Shown here: positions 14,937 through 23,865 of the stretch, one piece after another | How the letters are laid out: every line of letters begins with the position of its first letter | Numbering within the stretch: the first letter of the stretch is position 1 | Assembly: GCA_963763015.1 (NCBI GenBank) | Contig: CAVXML010000008.1 | Location: 124,001 to 188,000, forward strand | Origin: Fodinibacter sp963763015 | Lineage (GTDB): Bacteria > Actinomycetota > Actinomycetes > Actinomycetales > Dermatophilaceae | Direction: 5' to 3' | Length of the DNA: 64,000 nt | The notes under the pieces: model-generated | Database searches by the model: none | What the model saw: only the letters and a program-made list of their open reading frames with translations | What the model was told of the DNA's origin: nothing | Program-made: the position numbers and the translations under genes

Positions 14937-16655
14937 TCAGTGCGGCAGGTCCCTGATCGCCGCCCGGATCGCCTCGACCTCGACCTCCGGCAGAGAGGGC
15001 GGCCCGACGATCTCGGACCACGCCGTGACGACCGTCTCGTCGTAGACGTGCCCGTGGCCGGCGGGGACGCCGTTCGCCCCGAACTGGTCGATGGTGGCCT
15101 GCCAGCCACTCACGACGGGCCAGGCCGTGACCCGGGGGTGGACGTCGGGCCCACGGGGGTCCAGCCACTCCGCATGGTTCGCGGTCCAGGCGACGATGGG
15201 GTCCGACGCGTGGGTGAGGTAGATGATCGGGTTGTCGGTCGTCCACGTGAGCGTCTGGTCGGTGAGCTCGGCCTCGGTCGTCGCCACCCGAACGATCTCC
15301 CCGTCACCGTAGAGCGGCCGCCACGCCGGCGAGCCCGGTTCACGGGCGCCGACGACCTTCTGCCAGGTGGTGTCGAAGCTCGGGGGGCCGATGAGGAGCG
15401 CGCCGTCGGTCGTCGTCGACATGTCCTCGACGCTGGTGAAGGCGCTGCCCGTGGAGAAGGCACCCAGGCTCTCACCGAAGACGTACAGGTCCGGTCGCTC
15501 GTCGGCGGGCAGGCCGTCGAGCTCTACCCTCAGGGCGGTGATGAGCTGCTCGGCGTTGGTGGCGGCGCGGCTCTGGTCGACGAGGAACGACAGCCAGCTC
15601 GGAAGGTACGAGTACTGCATCGACACGGTGGCGACGTCGCCGTGCATGGCGTACTCGAGGGAGTCGGCGGCCTTGGGGTCGATCCATCCGCTGCCGGTTC
15701 CGCCCGCGACCGCGATGGCCTCCCGCTCGAAGCCACCGAGCGCTCGCAGCTCGGCGACGGCGACCTGAGCCCGCTCGGTCGGGGTGGGGGCGGTCTCGAG
15801 ACCGATGAACGCCCGGACGGGCTCGACCGCCGCCGGGTCGCCGACGACCGTCGAGATCTGCTCGGCCGTGCGGCCCTGGTGGATGAACGCGCGCCCCTCG
15901 CGCCCGATGCTGTCCCACGAGACCGTGGACTCTGGACCGCCCGAGCGGTGCTCCGACTGGGGGTTCACCACACCAGGCTTGTCGTCGGTGTTGCTCTCCT
16001 CGAAGATCGCGTCGGCCAGCGCGATGGCGTTGCCGATGAGCAGTCCGGAGACGATCCACCAGGTGAGCACCACCGTCGCGATGATCGCGAGCAGCCACGC
16101 CACCCGGGTCGGGAGCACCCGCCCCAGCGGCCGGAAGATGAGGCGCCCGAGTGCCTTCACGGCACGGCCGATGCCCAGCAGGAGGGCGGCGACGACGAGA
16201 CCCAGCAGGGGGGTGAGGAGCCAGAGCCACGGCACGCCCGGGTCCATCCCGAGCATCTCGCGCTGCTCGGACTGCCACGTGCGTCCGAGCCACGCGCTCA
16301 CGAGGAGTCCGACGACCGCGACGACGGCCACCACCCGCCACGTCACGCGACGCACCGCGGGCGGCAGGAACGGGAGCCCGAGCGCGCGGTAGGCCCACCC
16401 CACGAAGGCGCCGAGGCCGTAGCCGGTGGCGACGCACACCCCCACGAGCAGGCTCTGGATGAGCCACCCCCGCGGCACCAGGGAGGGGGTCACCGACATC
16501 GCCCCGAAGGCAAGGCCCAGGACCCCTCCGGCGAGGCTGAGCCGGCCGGGACGGCGACGCCGGCGTGACGCCTCCGGCCCGGCTCCCGGCAGGCCGGCAT
16601 CCGGCGCGCCCTCGGTCGGGCCCACCTGCGCCTGCTCGGCCGCGGTCATGCTCAT
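14937..16655 (-). CDS. Membrane-anchored alpha/beta-hydrolase family protein
   Basis: This 572-residue protein has an N-terminal half with about five membrane helices and a C-terminal extracytoplasmic or membrane-associated alpha/beta-hydrolase domain. The nucleophile elbow is F-G-E-S-L-G-A-F-S, with the serine as the likely catalytic residue. The tail H-G-H-V-Y probably holds the catalytic histidine. This two-part layout is a known actinobacterial family with no assigned substrate; esterase activity on an envelope lipid is possible. The ATG at 16655 is preferred over an ATG 14 codons upstream because AGGAG lies 5-6 bases before it. A small inverted repeat (GATGCCG...CGGCATC) near 14901-14925 follows its stop. 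Confidence 0.8.
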   Translation of the reverse strand: MSMTAAEQAQVGPTEGAPDAGLPGAGPEASRRRRRPGRLSLAGGVLGLAFGAMSVTPSLVPRGWLIQSLLVGVCVATGYGLGAFVGWAYRALGLPFLPPAVRRVTWRVVAVVAVVGLLVSAWLGRTWQSEQREMLGMDPGVPWLWLLTPLLGLVVAALLLGIGRAVKALGRLIFRPLGRVLPTRVAWLLAIIATVVLTWWIVSGLLIGNAIALADAIFEESNTDDKPGVVNPQSEHRSGGPESTVSWDSIGREGRAFIHQGRTAEQISTVVGDPAAVEPVRAFIGLETAPTPTERAQVAVAELRALGGFEREAIAVAGGTGSGWIDPKAADSLEYAMHGDVATVSMQYSYLPSWLSFLVDQSRAATNAEQLITALRVELDGLPADERPDLYVFGESLGAFSTGSAFTSVEDMSTTTDGALLIGPPSFDTTWQKVVGAREPGSPAWRPLYGDGEIVRVATTEAELTDQTLTWTTDNPIIYLTHASDPIVAWTANHAEWLDPRGPDVHPRVTAWPVVSGWQATIDQFGANGVPAGHGHVYDETVVTAWSEIVGPPSLPEVEVEAIRAAIRDLPH

Positions 16656-16912
16656 CTCAACTCCTGGGCGTGCGCGTGGTCTGGTCGGTTCGGTCATCGG
16701 GACGCAGTGGGTGCCCTGCGCCTCCGAACGGCCCGTGATCGCCGCCAGTCAAGCAGGGGGCAGGTGCCGCCGTGGGACGGATCTCGTCGAGCGGGCACGG
16801 ACTGTCGAAGGTGACGGCCGGGGAACGCTCGCGCCCGGCGTGGTCCGTCTCGCCGACGCACCCGCGTGTGAGGTGGTCGCGCGGCCGGGGGTCAGGGGAG
16901 GATCGACACGTC
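16656..16912. other. Divergent intergenic region, nothing specific recognised
   Basis: These 257 bases separate the starts of the alpha/beta-hydrolase and MFS genes and must hold both promoters. I see the AGGAG site of the hydrolase at the left end and a GGGGAGGA site about 10 bases before the MFS start at the right. No convincing RNA, repeat or small protein gene is visible. Confidence 0.6.
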
Positions 16913-18337
16913 ATGAGCCAGGACGAGCCATCCCCACCGACGCGGCGGCGTCGGCTGACCGACGCGAGCCGTGGCGTGGGTCGGCGGGGACGCGCCGGCA
17001 TCCGGGTGGTCGGACGAGGCGGCAGGGCGGTCGGACGCCGGTTCCGCAGCTTCGCCGACGCCGATGGGGCCGCCGACACAGGCCTCGCCCGGCTCACCGA
17101 GCTCCATGCCGTGAACGTCGCAGGCGACGCCGCGCTCACGGTGTCGCTCGCGGGGACCGTCTTCGCGCTCCCCACCGACGAGGCGCGGGACCGGGTCGCC
17201 CTGTTCCTCCTGCTGACGATGGCCCCCTTCGTGCTCCTCGCCCCCCTCATCGGTCCACTCCTCGACCGTTTCCGCCACGGCCGCCGGTGGGCGCTGGGCA
17301 CGACGCTGGCCACCCGGGCCTTCCTCGCGTGGGTGCTCGCGAGCGCGGTCGTGGAGGACAGTGCGTGGCTCTTCCCGGCCGCTCTCGGGTGCCTCGTCGC
17401 CAGCCGGTCGTATGCCGTCGCGCGGGCAGCCGCGGTGCCCCGCCTCCTCCCGGACGGTATCGGCCTGGTGACCGCGAACTCGCGCCTGACGATCGCGGGC
17501 CTGATCGGGATGGTGCTCGGCGGCGGGCTGGGGGGCGCGCTGTCACGGATCGGGCCGGACTGGTCGCTACGCCTCGCCTTCGTCGTCTACGTCGTCGCCA
17601 CGGTGCTCGCCATCCGACTGCCGGCGCGGGTCGACTCCACGCTCGGAGAGCGCGACGTCGACGGCACCCCGGTCTCCGAGGAACCACTGCCGTCACCCGA
17701 GCGCGGCGCCCGGCGCCTGCGGGCCCTGCCCCGCTCGGTGCGGTACGTCCTCTGGCTGACGACGGGAGCCCGGCTGCTCTCGGGGTTCCTGACCCTGTTC
17801 CTCGGCTTCCTCATGCGCGAGCACCCCCTGCCGGGGTGGGCGGGTCCCACCGTGCTCGCGCTCGTCATCGGCGCGGCCGGCACGGGCAACGCGCTGGGGT
17901 CGCTGATCGGCAACCGCCGGCGCCTCCCCGACCCCGAGGTCATCGCGACGACCATGGCTGGCATCGCGATCGCCGCTGCCCTCGTGACGGCCCTGCTGTA
18001 CTCGCTGTGGACGCTGCTGCTGCTCGGCCTGGTGGCCGGGCTCTTCGGCCAGCTGGCCAAGCTGTCCCTCGACGCCTGCATCCAGCGCGACATCGCCGAG
18101 GACGTCCGGGCCCGGGTGTTCTCCTGGTCCGAGACGATCCTGCAGGCCTGCTGGGTGATCGGTGGTGCCATCGGGATCGCCATCCCCCTGGAGCCGGTGC
18201 TGGGGTTCCTGGTGATCACCGTGGTCGTCGCCGGCGCCGTGCTCGTCGCCCTCCGCTCGCGCCGAGTGGGGAGCGTGCGGATGCCGCGGCCGGCCGGCTC
18301 GCCGCCGGGCCGGCATCCCGGGAGGGAAGCCCGGTGA
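16913..18337 (+). CDS. MFS transporter
   Basis: This 474-residue major facilitator protein has a basic N-terminal tail of some 50 residues (many Arg) followed by about twelve helices. The cytoplasmic loop between helices 2 and 3 reads L-L-D-R-F-R-H-G-R-R, a variant of the MFS D-R-x-G-R-R signature. The segment S-R-S-Y-A-V-A-R-A-A-A-V-P-R-L-L-P in the first half marks the MFS subgroup related to actinobacterial drug/lysophospholipid-type transporters. Substrate is unknown. The start at ATG 16913 has GGGGAGGA roughly ten bases upstream. It is followed 60 bases later by a VTT-domain gene with its own promoter. Confidence 0.85.
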   Translation: MSQDEPSPPTRRRRLTDASRGVGRRGRAGIRVVGRGGRAVGRRFRSFADADGAADTGLARLTELHAVNVAGDAALTVSLAGTVFALPTDEARDRVALFLLLTMAPFVLLAPLIGPLLDRFRHGRRWALGTTLATRAFLAWVLASAVVEDSAWLFPAALGCLVASRSYAVARAAAVPRLLPDGIGLVTANSRLTIAGLIGMVLGGGLGGALSRIGPDWSLRLAFVVYVVATVLAIRLPARVDSTLGERDVDGTPVSEEPLPSPERGARRLRALPRSVRYVLWLTTGARLLSGFLTLFLGFLMREHPLPGWAGPTVLALVIGAAGTGNALGSLIGNRRRLPDPEVIATTMAGIAIAAALVTALLYSLWTLLLLGLVAGLFGQLAKLSLDACIQRDIAEDVRARVFSWSETILQACWVIGGAIGIAIPLEPVLGFLVITVVVAGAVLVALRSRRVGSVRMPRPAGSPPGRHPGREAR

Positions 18338-18384
18338 GCGAGACGTGCGGCAGCGGGTGACTACCTCTTGTCCGGTGGTGCACC

Positions 18385-18390
18385 TAGTCT
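18385..18390 (+). promoter_or_regulatory. -10 box TAGTCT of the VTT-domain gene
   Basis: TAGTCT is 7 bases upstream of the GTG at 18398, which supports that start over a TTG 30 bases earlier. Confidence 0.5.
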
Positions 18391-18397
18391 TGCCCCG

Positions 18398-19045
18398 GTG
18401 ATCACCTCCCGGGCGGCCCGGCTCCGGCTGCTCGGCCTGGGCATCGCGGTCCTGATCGGGGGCGGACTTGCCTGGGTCCTGCTCGGGGGCGACCTCGACG
18501 CCGTGCAGGCGGCCGTGGCGTCGACCGGGGCCTGGGGTCCGCTCGTCTACGTCGTGCTGCACGTGGTGCTCACCCTCGTCCCGGTCTCCAAGAACCTCCT
18601 CGCCGGCGTTGCGGGCGCCCTGTTCGGCCTCGGCCTCGGCATCGCCCTGTCGTGGGTGGGCTCGATGGTCGCCGCGGTCGTCGGGTTCGCCATCGCCCGC
18701 CGCCTGGGCCGGGAGGCCGTGGCATCGCTCACCGGGCCGCGCATCGAGCGGGTCGAGGACATCCTGCGCCACCAGGGACTGGTGGCGGTGCTCGTCGCAC
18801 GGCTCACCCCGATCCCCTTCACCGTCGTGAACTACGGCGCCGGGGTGAGCGCGGTGAGCTGGCGCGACTACGTCGTCGGCACGGCAGTCGGGGTCCTGCC
18901 CGGATCGGTCGGGTACGTGGCCCTCGGTGCCTCCGCGGGGCGGGACGCGCGCACCTTCGTCATCGCGACGTCGGCAGCGACCGTCATCCTGGTGAGCGCC
19001 CTGCTCGTGGGGCGGCGGATGCGCCGGCGGACGCAGGCCGGCTGA
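18398..19045 (+). CDS. TVP38/TMEM64 (VTT/DedA-like) family membrane protein
   Basis: This 215-residue protein has about five membrane helices and the VTT-domain marks: K-N-L-L-A-G-V-A-G-A-L-F-G near the first third, and the R-L-T-P-I-P-F-T-V-V-N-Y-G-A-G-V reentrant-loop motif in the second half. DedA/VTT proteins move or scramble lipids across the membrane, including undecaprenyl phosphate in some cases. I choose the GTG 18398 start from the leaderless promoter. Directly after its stop, in the same frame, lies a remnant of an unrelated oxidoreductase. Confidence 0.85.
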   Translation: MITSRAARLRLLGLGIAVLIGGGLAWVLLGGDLDAVQAAVASTGAWGPLVYVVLHVVLTLVPVSKNLLAGVAGALFGLGLGIALSWVGSMVAAVVGFAIARRLGREAVASLTGPRIERVEDILRHQGLVAVLVARLTPIPFTVVNYGAGVSAVSWRDYVVGTAVGVLPGSVGYVALGASAGRDARTFVIATSAATVILVSALLVGRRMRRRTQAG

Positions 19046-19195
19046 CCGGCCGACCACGATGCGGCCCTCGAGGCCGTCCGCACGTACTGGGAGGCGGGCT
19101 TCACCGACGTCGCCCTCGTCCAGGTCGGCGGCGAGCACCAGCAGGCCTTCCTCGACGAGGCGGCGGGTCCCCTGCTCGAGAGGCTCCGAGCCGCC
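19046..19195 (+). pseudogene. C-terminal remnant of an F420-dependent LLM-class oxidoreductase
   Basis: Starting right after the TGA of the VTT gene and in the same frame, about 45 codons read as the tail of an F420-dependent luciferase-like monooxygenase-class enzyme (A-V-R-T-Y-W-E-A-G-F-T-D-V-A-L-V-Q-V-G-G, then A-A-G-P-L-L-E-R-L-R). No start codon, N-terminal barrel or F420-binding part is present. The end blurs into the antisense of the DUF808 gene. I read it as the leftover of a gene deleted on its 5' side, perhaps in the event that brought the VTT gene to this position. The family match rests on memory, not on a search. Confidence 0.55.
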
Positions 19196-19248
19196 GCTTC
19201 CGCCGGTTGGGCAGGGTGCTCCGGGTTCAGGGCGGCGGTGCCCACGGC

Positions 19249-20193
<945 letters not shown>

Positions 20194-20336
20194 CGGTTCA
20201 CTCCTCCGTCGTCGTGGTGCGGCGCCGGCGTGGGTCCGCCGCCGGTGCCCAACGGTAACGCGAGCCGGTGCCGCAACCGCGCGCCCGCTCCTCCTCGCGT
20301 TTGCGTGACGCTCGGTTCCGGTCGACAGTGGGCGCC

Positions 20337-21113
20337 GTGCACCGCCACGACCTCAGCCGCCTCGCCCATCGGCACCACCCCGTCATGGCGCCGCTCTCCG
20401 ACGCCTCGGTCGACCGCCTGCTCGAGCGGCTCGACCCGGTGCAGGGTGGCCGTGTCCTCGACCTCGGCTGCGGAAGCGGTGCGTGGCTCGGCGCGCTCCT
20501 GACCCGGCGCGCCGACCTCACCGGGGTGGGGGTCGACGTGCACCCTCAGGGGGACCCGGCGGCCCTCAGCGCGAGAACCGCCGGCCGTGCCGCCCTCGTG
20601 GCCGGTGACGCGACGACGTTCGACGGCGGGGCGTTCGACGCCGTCGTGGCCGTGGGCGTCGCCCACGTCTTCGGCGGACCGGGCGGAACCCTGGATGCCG
20701 CGCGCCGGCACCTCGCGCCGGGCGGCAGGGTGCTGGTCGGCGACGGCATCTGGGACGTGCCGCCGACAGCGGCCGCCCTGCGGTCCCTCGAGGCCAGCGA
20801 GGACGAGTTCCCGGATCTCGCCGGTCTCGTCCGGCTGGTCCGCGACCGGGGTTTCGAGCCGGTCCACGGGCACGTCAGCACGCTCGAGGAGTGGGACGAG
20901 TACGAGTGGTCGTGGACCGGCTCGCTCACCGACTGGGCGGTGGAGCCCGGCCGCGAGCCCGAGGACCGGCGCCAGGCACTGGCCGCCGCGGTGGAGCACC
21001 GGGAGGCGTGGCTCGAGGGCTACCGCGGCGTTCTCGGCTTCGCCTCCGTGGTCCTCGTCGACACCCGTACCCCGAGTGACCAATTGGTCGATGCAGGTAC
21101 GTACCCCGAGTGA
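20337..21113 (+). CDS. Class I SAM-dependent methyltransferase with repeat-derived C-terminus
   Basis: This protein of about 258 residues is a Rossmann-fold methyltransferase. Motif I is V-L-D-L-G-C-G-S-G-A near residue 40, the acidic ribose-binding loop is V-G-V-D-V-H, and a post-I D-A-V-V-A-V-G-V follows. Substrate is unknown; the W-D-E-Y-E-W-S-W-T-G segment suits a small-molecule methyltransferase. The start may be GTG 20337 or GTG 20328. The last 15 codons lie inside the 34-bp repeat array, so the natural C-terminus has been replaced by T-P-S-D-Q-L-V-D-A-G-T-Y-P-E. Confidence 0.78.
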   Translation: MHRHDLSRLAHRHHPVMAPLSDASVDRLLERLDPVQGGRVLDLGCGSGAWLGALLTRRADLTGVGVDVHPQGDPAALSARTAGRAALVAGDATTFDGGAFDAVVAVGVAHVFGGPGGTLDAARRHLAPGGRVLVGDGIWDVPPTAAALRSLEASEDEFPDLAGLVRLVRDRGFEPVHGHVSTLEEWDEYEWSWTGSLTDWAVEPGREPEDRRQALAAAVEHREAWLEGYRGVLGFASVVLVDTRTPSDQLVDAGTYPE

Positions 21114-21202
21114 CCTATTGGTCGATGGAGGTACGTACCCCGAGTGACCAATTGGTCGATGCAGGTACGTACCCCGAGTGACCTATTGGTCGATGGAGGT
21201 AC
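21067..21202. repeat. Four tandem 34-bp repeats in alternating A-B-A-B order
   Basis: Units lie at 21067-21100 (A), 21101-21134 (B), 21135-21168 (A) and 21169-21202 (B). A and B differ at two positions, so the array can also be read as a duplicated 68-bp block. Each unit begins and ends with GTAC, which makes GTACGTAC at every junction. Unit A centres on the perfect palindrome GACCAATTGGTC; unit B has GACCTATTGGTC. The array sits where the methyltransferase and the ECF42 sigma gene converge, and carries the stop codons of both. No spacers are present, so it is not CRISPR. It may be a protein-binding array or a dispersed repeat; I saw no other copy in the window. Confidence 0.9.
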
Positions 21203-22410
21203 GGCGGCGGGTGAGGAACGCGCGTTCGGCCGGGTTGGTCGCGAGCTCCAGGGCGCGGTCGTACGCCGCGGCCGCCTCGCGCGCGCGCCCGGCCCGCCGC
21301 AGCAGGTCGGCGCGGGTGGCGTGGAACGGGTGGTACCCGTCGAGCGGGAGCCCGTCCACGACGGCCAACCCGGCCTCGGGTCCCTCCACCTCGGCCAGCG
21401 CGACGGCGCGGTTGAGGGCGACGACGGGGGTGGGCGTGACGGCATACAACTGGTCGTAGAGGGCGAGCACCTGCCCCCAGTCGGTGTCCGCGGCGCGCGC
21501 CGCGTCGGTGTGCACCGCGTTGACGGCCGCGAGCAGCTGGTAGTGGCCGGGGCGGTTGCGCCGCAGGCACTCCCGCACGAGCTCGTGCCCCTCGGTGATC
21601 ATGCCGCGGTTCCAGAGCGAGCGGTCCTGGGCGTCGAGAGTGACGAGGCGCCACCGTCGCGGTCGACCCGTGCGGGCGGCGGGCGTCGGTCAGCAGCATG
21701 AGCGCGAGGAGCCCGGCGACCTCGGGCTCGTCGGGCATGAGCTGCCGCAGCAGGCGGCCGAGCCGGATGGCCTCGGCGCACAGGTCCTCGCGGATGCCGT
21801 CTCCTCCCGATGCCGGCAGGTGGCCCTCGGTGAAGACCAGGTAGACGACGGCGAGGACGCCACGGAGCCGCCCGGGCAGCTCGGCGTCACGAGGGACGCG
21901 GTAGGGGATGTTCGCCGCCGCGATCTTGCGCTTGGCCCGGGTGATCCGCTGCGCCATCGTGCGCTCGGGCACGAGGAACGCGGTGGCCACCTCCGGCACG
22001 GTGAGGCCGCCGAGCAGGCGCAGGGTCAGTGCCACCTGGGCGTCCCGGGACAGTGCGGGGTGGCAGCAGGTGAAGATCAGGCGGAGCCGCTCGTCGGTCA
22101 CCGAGGTGACCGCGGCGCTCGCGTCCTGCGGACCGCTGTGCAGCATCTGGGCCTCCTCGTGCCTCGCCTGCCGCGTCGACTCCCGCCGGAGGCGGTCGAC
22201 CGCGCGGTTGCGCGCGGTGACGGTGAGCCATCCTCCGGGGTTCGGCGGGACGCCCTCGGTCGGCCACCGGCGCACCGCCTCGACGAACGCCTCCTGGGCC
22301 ATCTCCTCCGCGAGGTCGAGGTCGCGGAACCGCGCGGTGAGGGAGGCGACCACCCTGCCGAACTCGGCACGGTAGACCGCCTCGACCTCACCGTGGTCCG
22401 GGGTGCTCAC
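21183..22410 (-). pseudogene. ECF42-type RNA polymerase sigma factor, frameshifted
   Basis: The first 240 or so codons encode the sigma2 and sigma4 regions (E-M-A-Q-E-A-F-V-E-A-V-R-R-W, then L-T-V-P-E-V-A-T-A-F-L-V-P-E-R-T). The long C-terminal extension typical of ECF42 (G-H-Y-Q-L-L-A-A-V-N-A-V-H, then L-Y-D-Q-L) is complete but in another frame (21183-21602). Two one-base losses near 21675 and 21651 would restore D-A-R-R-P-A-R-V-D-R-D-G-G-R-L-V-T-L. As written, the frame runs on as nonsense to 21115. GTG 22410 overlaps the DGPF gene stop (GTGA). The C-terminal extension is known to matter for ECF42 activity, so the product is probably inactive unless these are sequencing errors. The restored protein ends inside the last 34-bp repeat. 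Confidence 0.75.
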
Positions 22411-22754
22411 TCGTCCTGGAAGGGGCGGACCTCGACCCGGCCGCGGCAGGCGTTCGAGCCGCGCGCCGCCAGGTCGAGCGCGCCGTCCAGGTCGGGCGCC
22501 TCGATGACCCAGAAGCCGCCGATCTGCTCCTTGGACTCGCTGTAGGGGCCGTCGGTCGTGACCACCTCGGAGCCGGTGCCGTCGACCACGGTCGCGGTCG
22601 ACGGCGGGTGCAGGCCGCCGGCGAACACCCACGAGCCGCTCGTGCGCAGCTCGTCGTTGAATTGGTCGACGGCGGCGAACATCTCCTGGATCTCGTCCTC
22701 GGGCGGCAGGGGGTCACCCTCGGCGTGCCACACGGACAGCAGGTACTGGGTCAT
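22407..22754 (-). CDS. DGPF-domain (YCII-related) protein, ECF42 partner
   Basis: This 115-residue protein of the YciI/DGPF family has the diagnostic T-T-D-G-P-Y-S-E-S-K-E-Q-I-G-G-F near the middle, a Tyr variant of DGPF. DGPF genes are the conserved neighbours, and in studied cases the regulatory targets, of ECF42 sigma factors. Here the gene is upstream of the sigma gene and coupled by GTGA. Biochemical role of the family is uncertain. ATG 22754 has GAGGAG seven bases upstream. If the sigma factor is truly broken, this gene may have lost its activator. Confidence 0.88.
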   Translation of the reverse strand: MTQYLLSVWHAEGDPLPPEDEIQEMFAAVDQFNDELRTSGSWVFAGGLHPPSTATVVDGTGSEVVTTDGPYSESKEQIGGFWVIEAPDLDGALDLAARGSNACRGRVEVRPFQDE

Positions 22755-22838
22755 CTCGGGCTCCTCGGTTCGTGGTCTGCGGACTCGACCGTATGCCGTG
22801 TCCTCACTCCCTCCACGAATCGAGACCCGCGAATGCGA

Positions 22839-22871
22839 CACCACCCGGCGGGGAGGTTCCGCCGGGTGGTG
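22839..22871 (-). terminator. Hairpin terminator of the sugar ABC transporter operon
   Basis: A perfect 13-bp stem (22839-22851 with 22859-22871) encloses a 7-base loop, 47 bases beyond the stop of the last permease gene at 22918. The stem is very GC-rich and lacks a long U tract, as is common in high-GC actinobacteria. Confidence 0.75.
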
Positions 22872-22917
22872 CCCTGTGAACGCCCGCTGGTCCCTCACGT
22901 CCCAGGGGGCGCCGTCC

Positions 22918-23865
22918 TCAGCCCTTCTCGGCCCCCGCGTTGGCCCCCTGGGTGAAGTAGCGCTGGAACACGATGAACACCAGCGCCGTGGGGATCGTCA
23001 TGAGCAGCGCCGCGGCCATGGAGATGGGGAACTGGTTGCCGGAGCCGAGCCCGCCCGACGTCAGCTGGCCGACGCCACGGGTGAGGGTGAAGAGGTCTGG
23101 GTCGTCCGCTGCGACGATGAAGTGCGGCAGCTCGTTCCACGAGCCCTGGAACGACAGGATCGTGATCGTGATGAGCGCCGGTCGGGCCATCGGGAGGACG
23201 ATCGACCAGAAGGTGCGGAACGTGCCGGCACCGTCGATCCGGGCGGCCTCCTCGACGGACATCGGGATGGACTCGAAGAACTGCTTCATGATGAACACGC
23301 CGGCCGCGTCGATGAGCAGGGGCACGAACAACGCGGGATAGGTGTTGTAGATGCCGAGGTAGTTCAGCACGAGGAACCTCGGGATGAGCAGCACGACGCC
23401 CGGCACGGCGAGCACCGCGAGCACTCCGGTGAAGACGGCGTTGCGGCCCCTGAAGTTGAGCCGCGCGAGCGAGTAGCCGGCGAGGGACACCAGGAAGACC
23501 CTCCCCACCGTGACGAGCACCGTGACGAGCACCGAGTTCGCGAACCACCGGGGGTACTCGGTCTGCGCCAGCCGCTCGAACGCCGCCGTCGTGATGGGGT
23601 CGGGGATGAGGGCGAGGGGGTTGGCGACGGCATCCCCGTTGGTCTTGAAGGACGTCGAGACCTGGACGATGAACGGGTAGATGTAGATGACGGCGAAGAT
23701 CACCAGGAGCGCGTAGATCAGGATCTTCTTGCCGCGCCCGCTGCGGTTGACGAGGTTGCCGTCGTCGACGACCTTCGGCGTGGTCGCCTCGGTCACGGCA
23801 ATGTCCTCGGTGGCACGCGTGCGGGCGGCCGGGGCGATCGAGTCGCCGGCGGGTGTCTGCGTCAT
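22918..23865 (-). CDS. Carbohydrate ABC transporter permease (MalG-like)
   Basis: This 315-residue inner-membrane permease has six helices after a 45-residue cytoplasmic tail. The EAA loop that docks on the ATPase reads E-E-A-A-R-I-D-G-A-G-T, followed by P-M-A-R-P-A-L. It is the second permease of a CUT1-type importer whose binding protein and first permease lie upstream in the same operon, joined by ATGA overlap. No ATPase gene is nearby, so a shared MsiK-like ATPase elsewhere must drive the system. The substrate is presumably an oligosaccharide processed by the divergent glycoside hydrolase. A 13-bp hairpin follows. Confidence 0.92.
   Translation of the reverse strand: MTQTPAGDSIAPAARTRATEDIAVTEATTPKVVDDGNLVNRSGRGKKILIYALLVIFAVIYIYPFIVQVSTSFKTNGDAVANPLALIPDPITTAAFERLAQTEYPRWFANSVLVTVLVTVGRVFLVSLAGYSLARLNFRGRNAVFTGVLAVLAVPGVVLLIPRFLVLNYLGIYNTYPALFVPLLIDAAGVFIMKQFFESIPMSVEEAARIDGAGTFRTFWSIVLPMARPALITITILSFQGSWNELPHFIVAADDPDLFTLTRGVGQLTSGGLGSGNQFPISMAAALLMTIPTALVFIVFQRYFTQGANAGAEKG

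Noticed and set aside
14844..16568. Open frame of 574 codons opposite the alpha/beta-hydrolase gene
   Set aside because: Composition is of an antisense shadow (Arg, Asp, Gly, His in runs), whereas the minus-strand protein has helices and a GxSxG elbow.
21067..21202. Possible CRISPR array
   Set aside because: Repeats are directly abutting with no variable spacers, and no cas gene is near.
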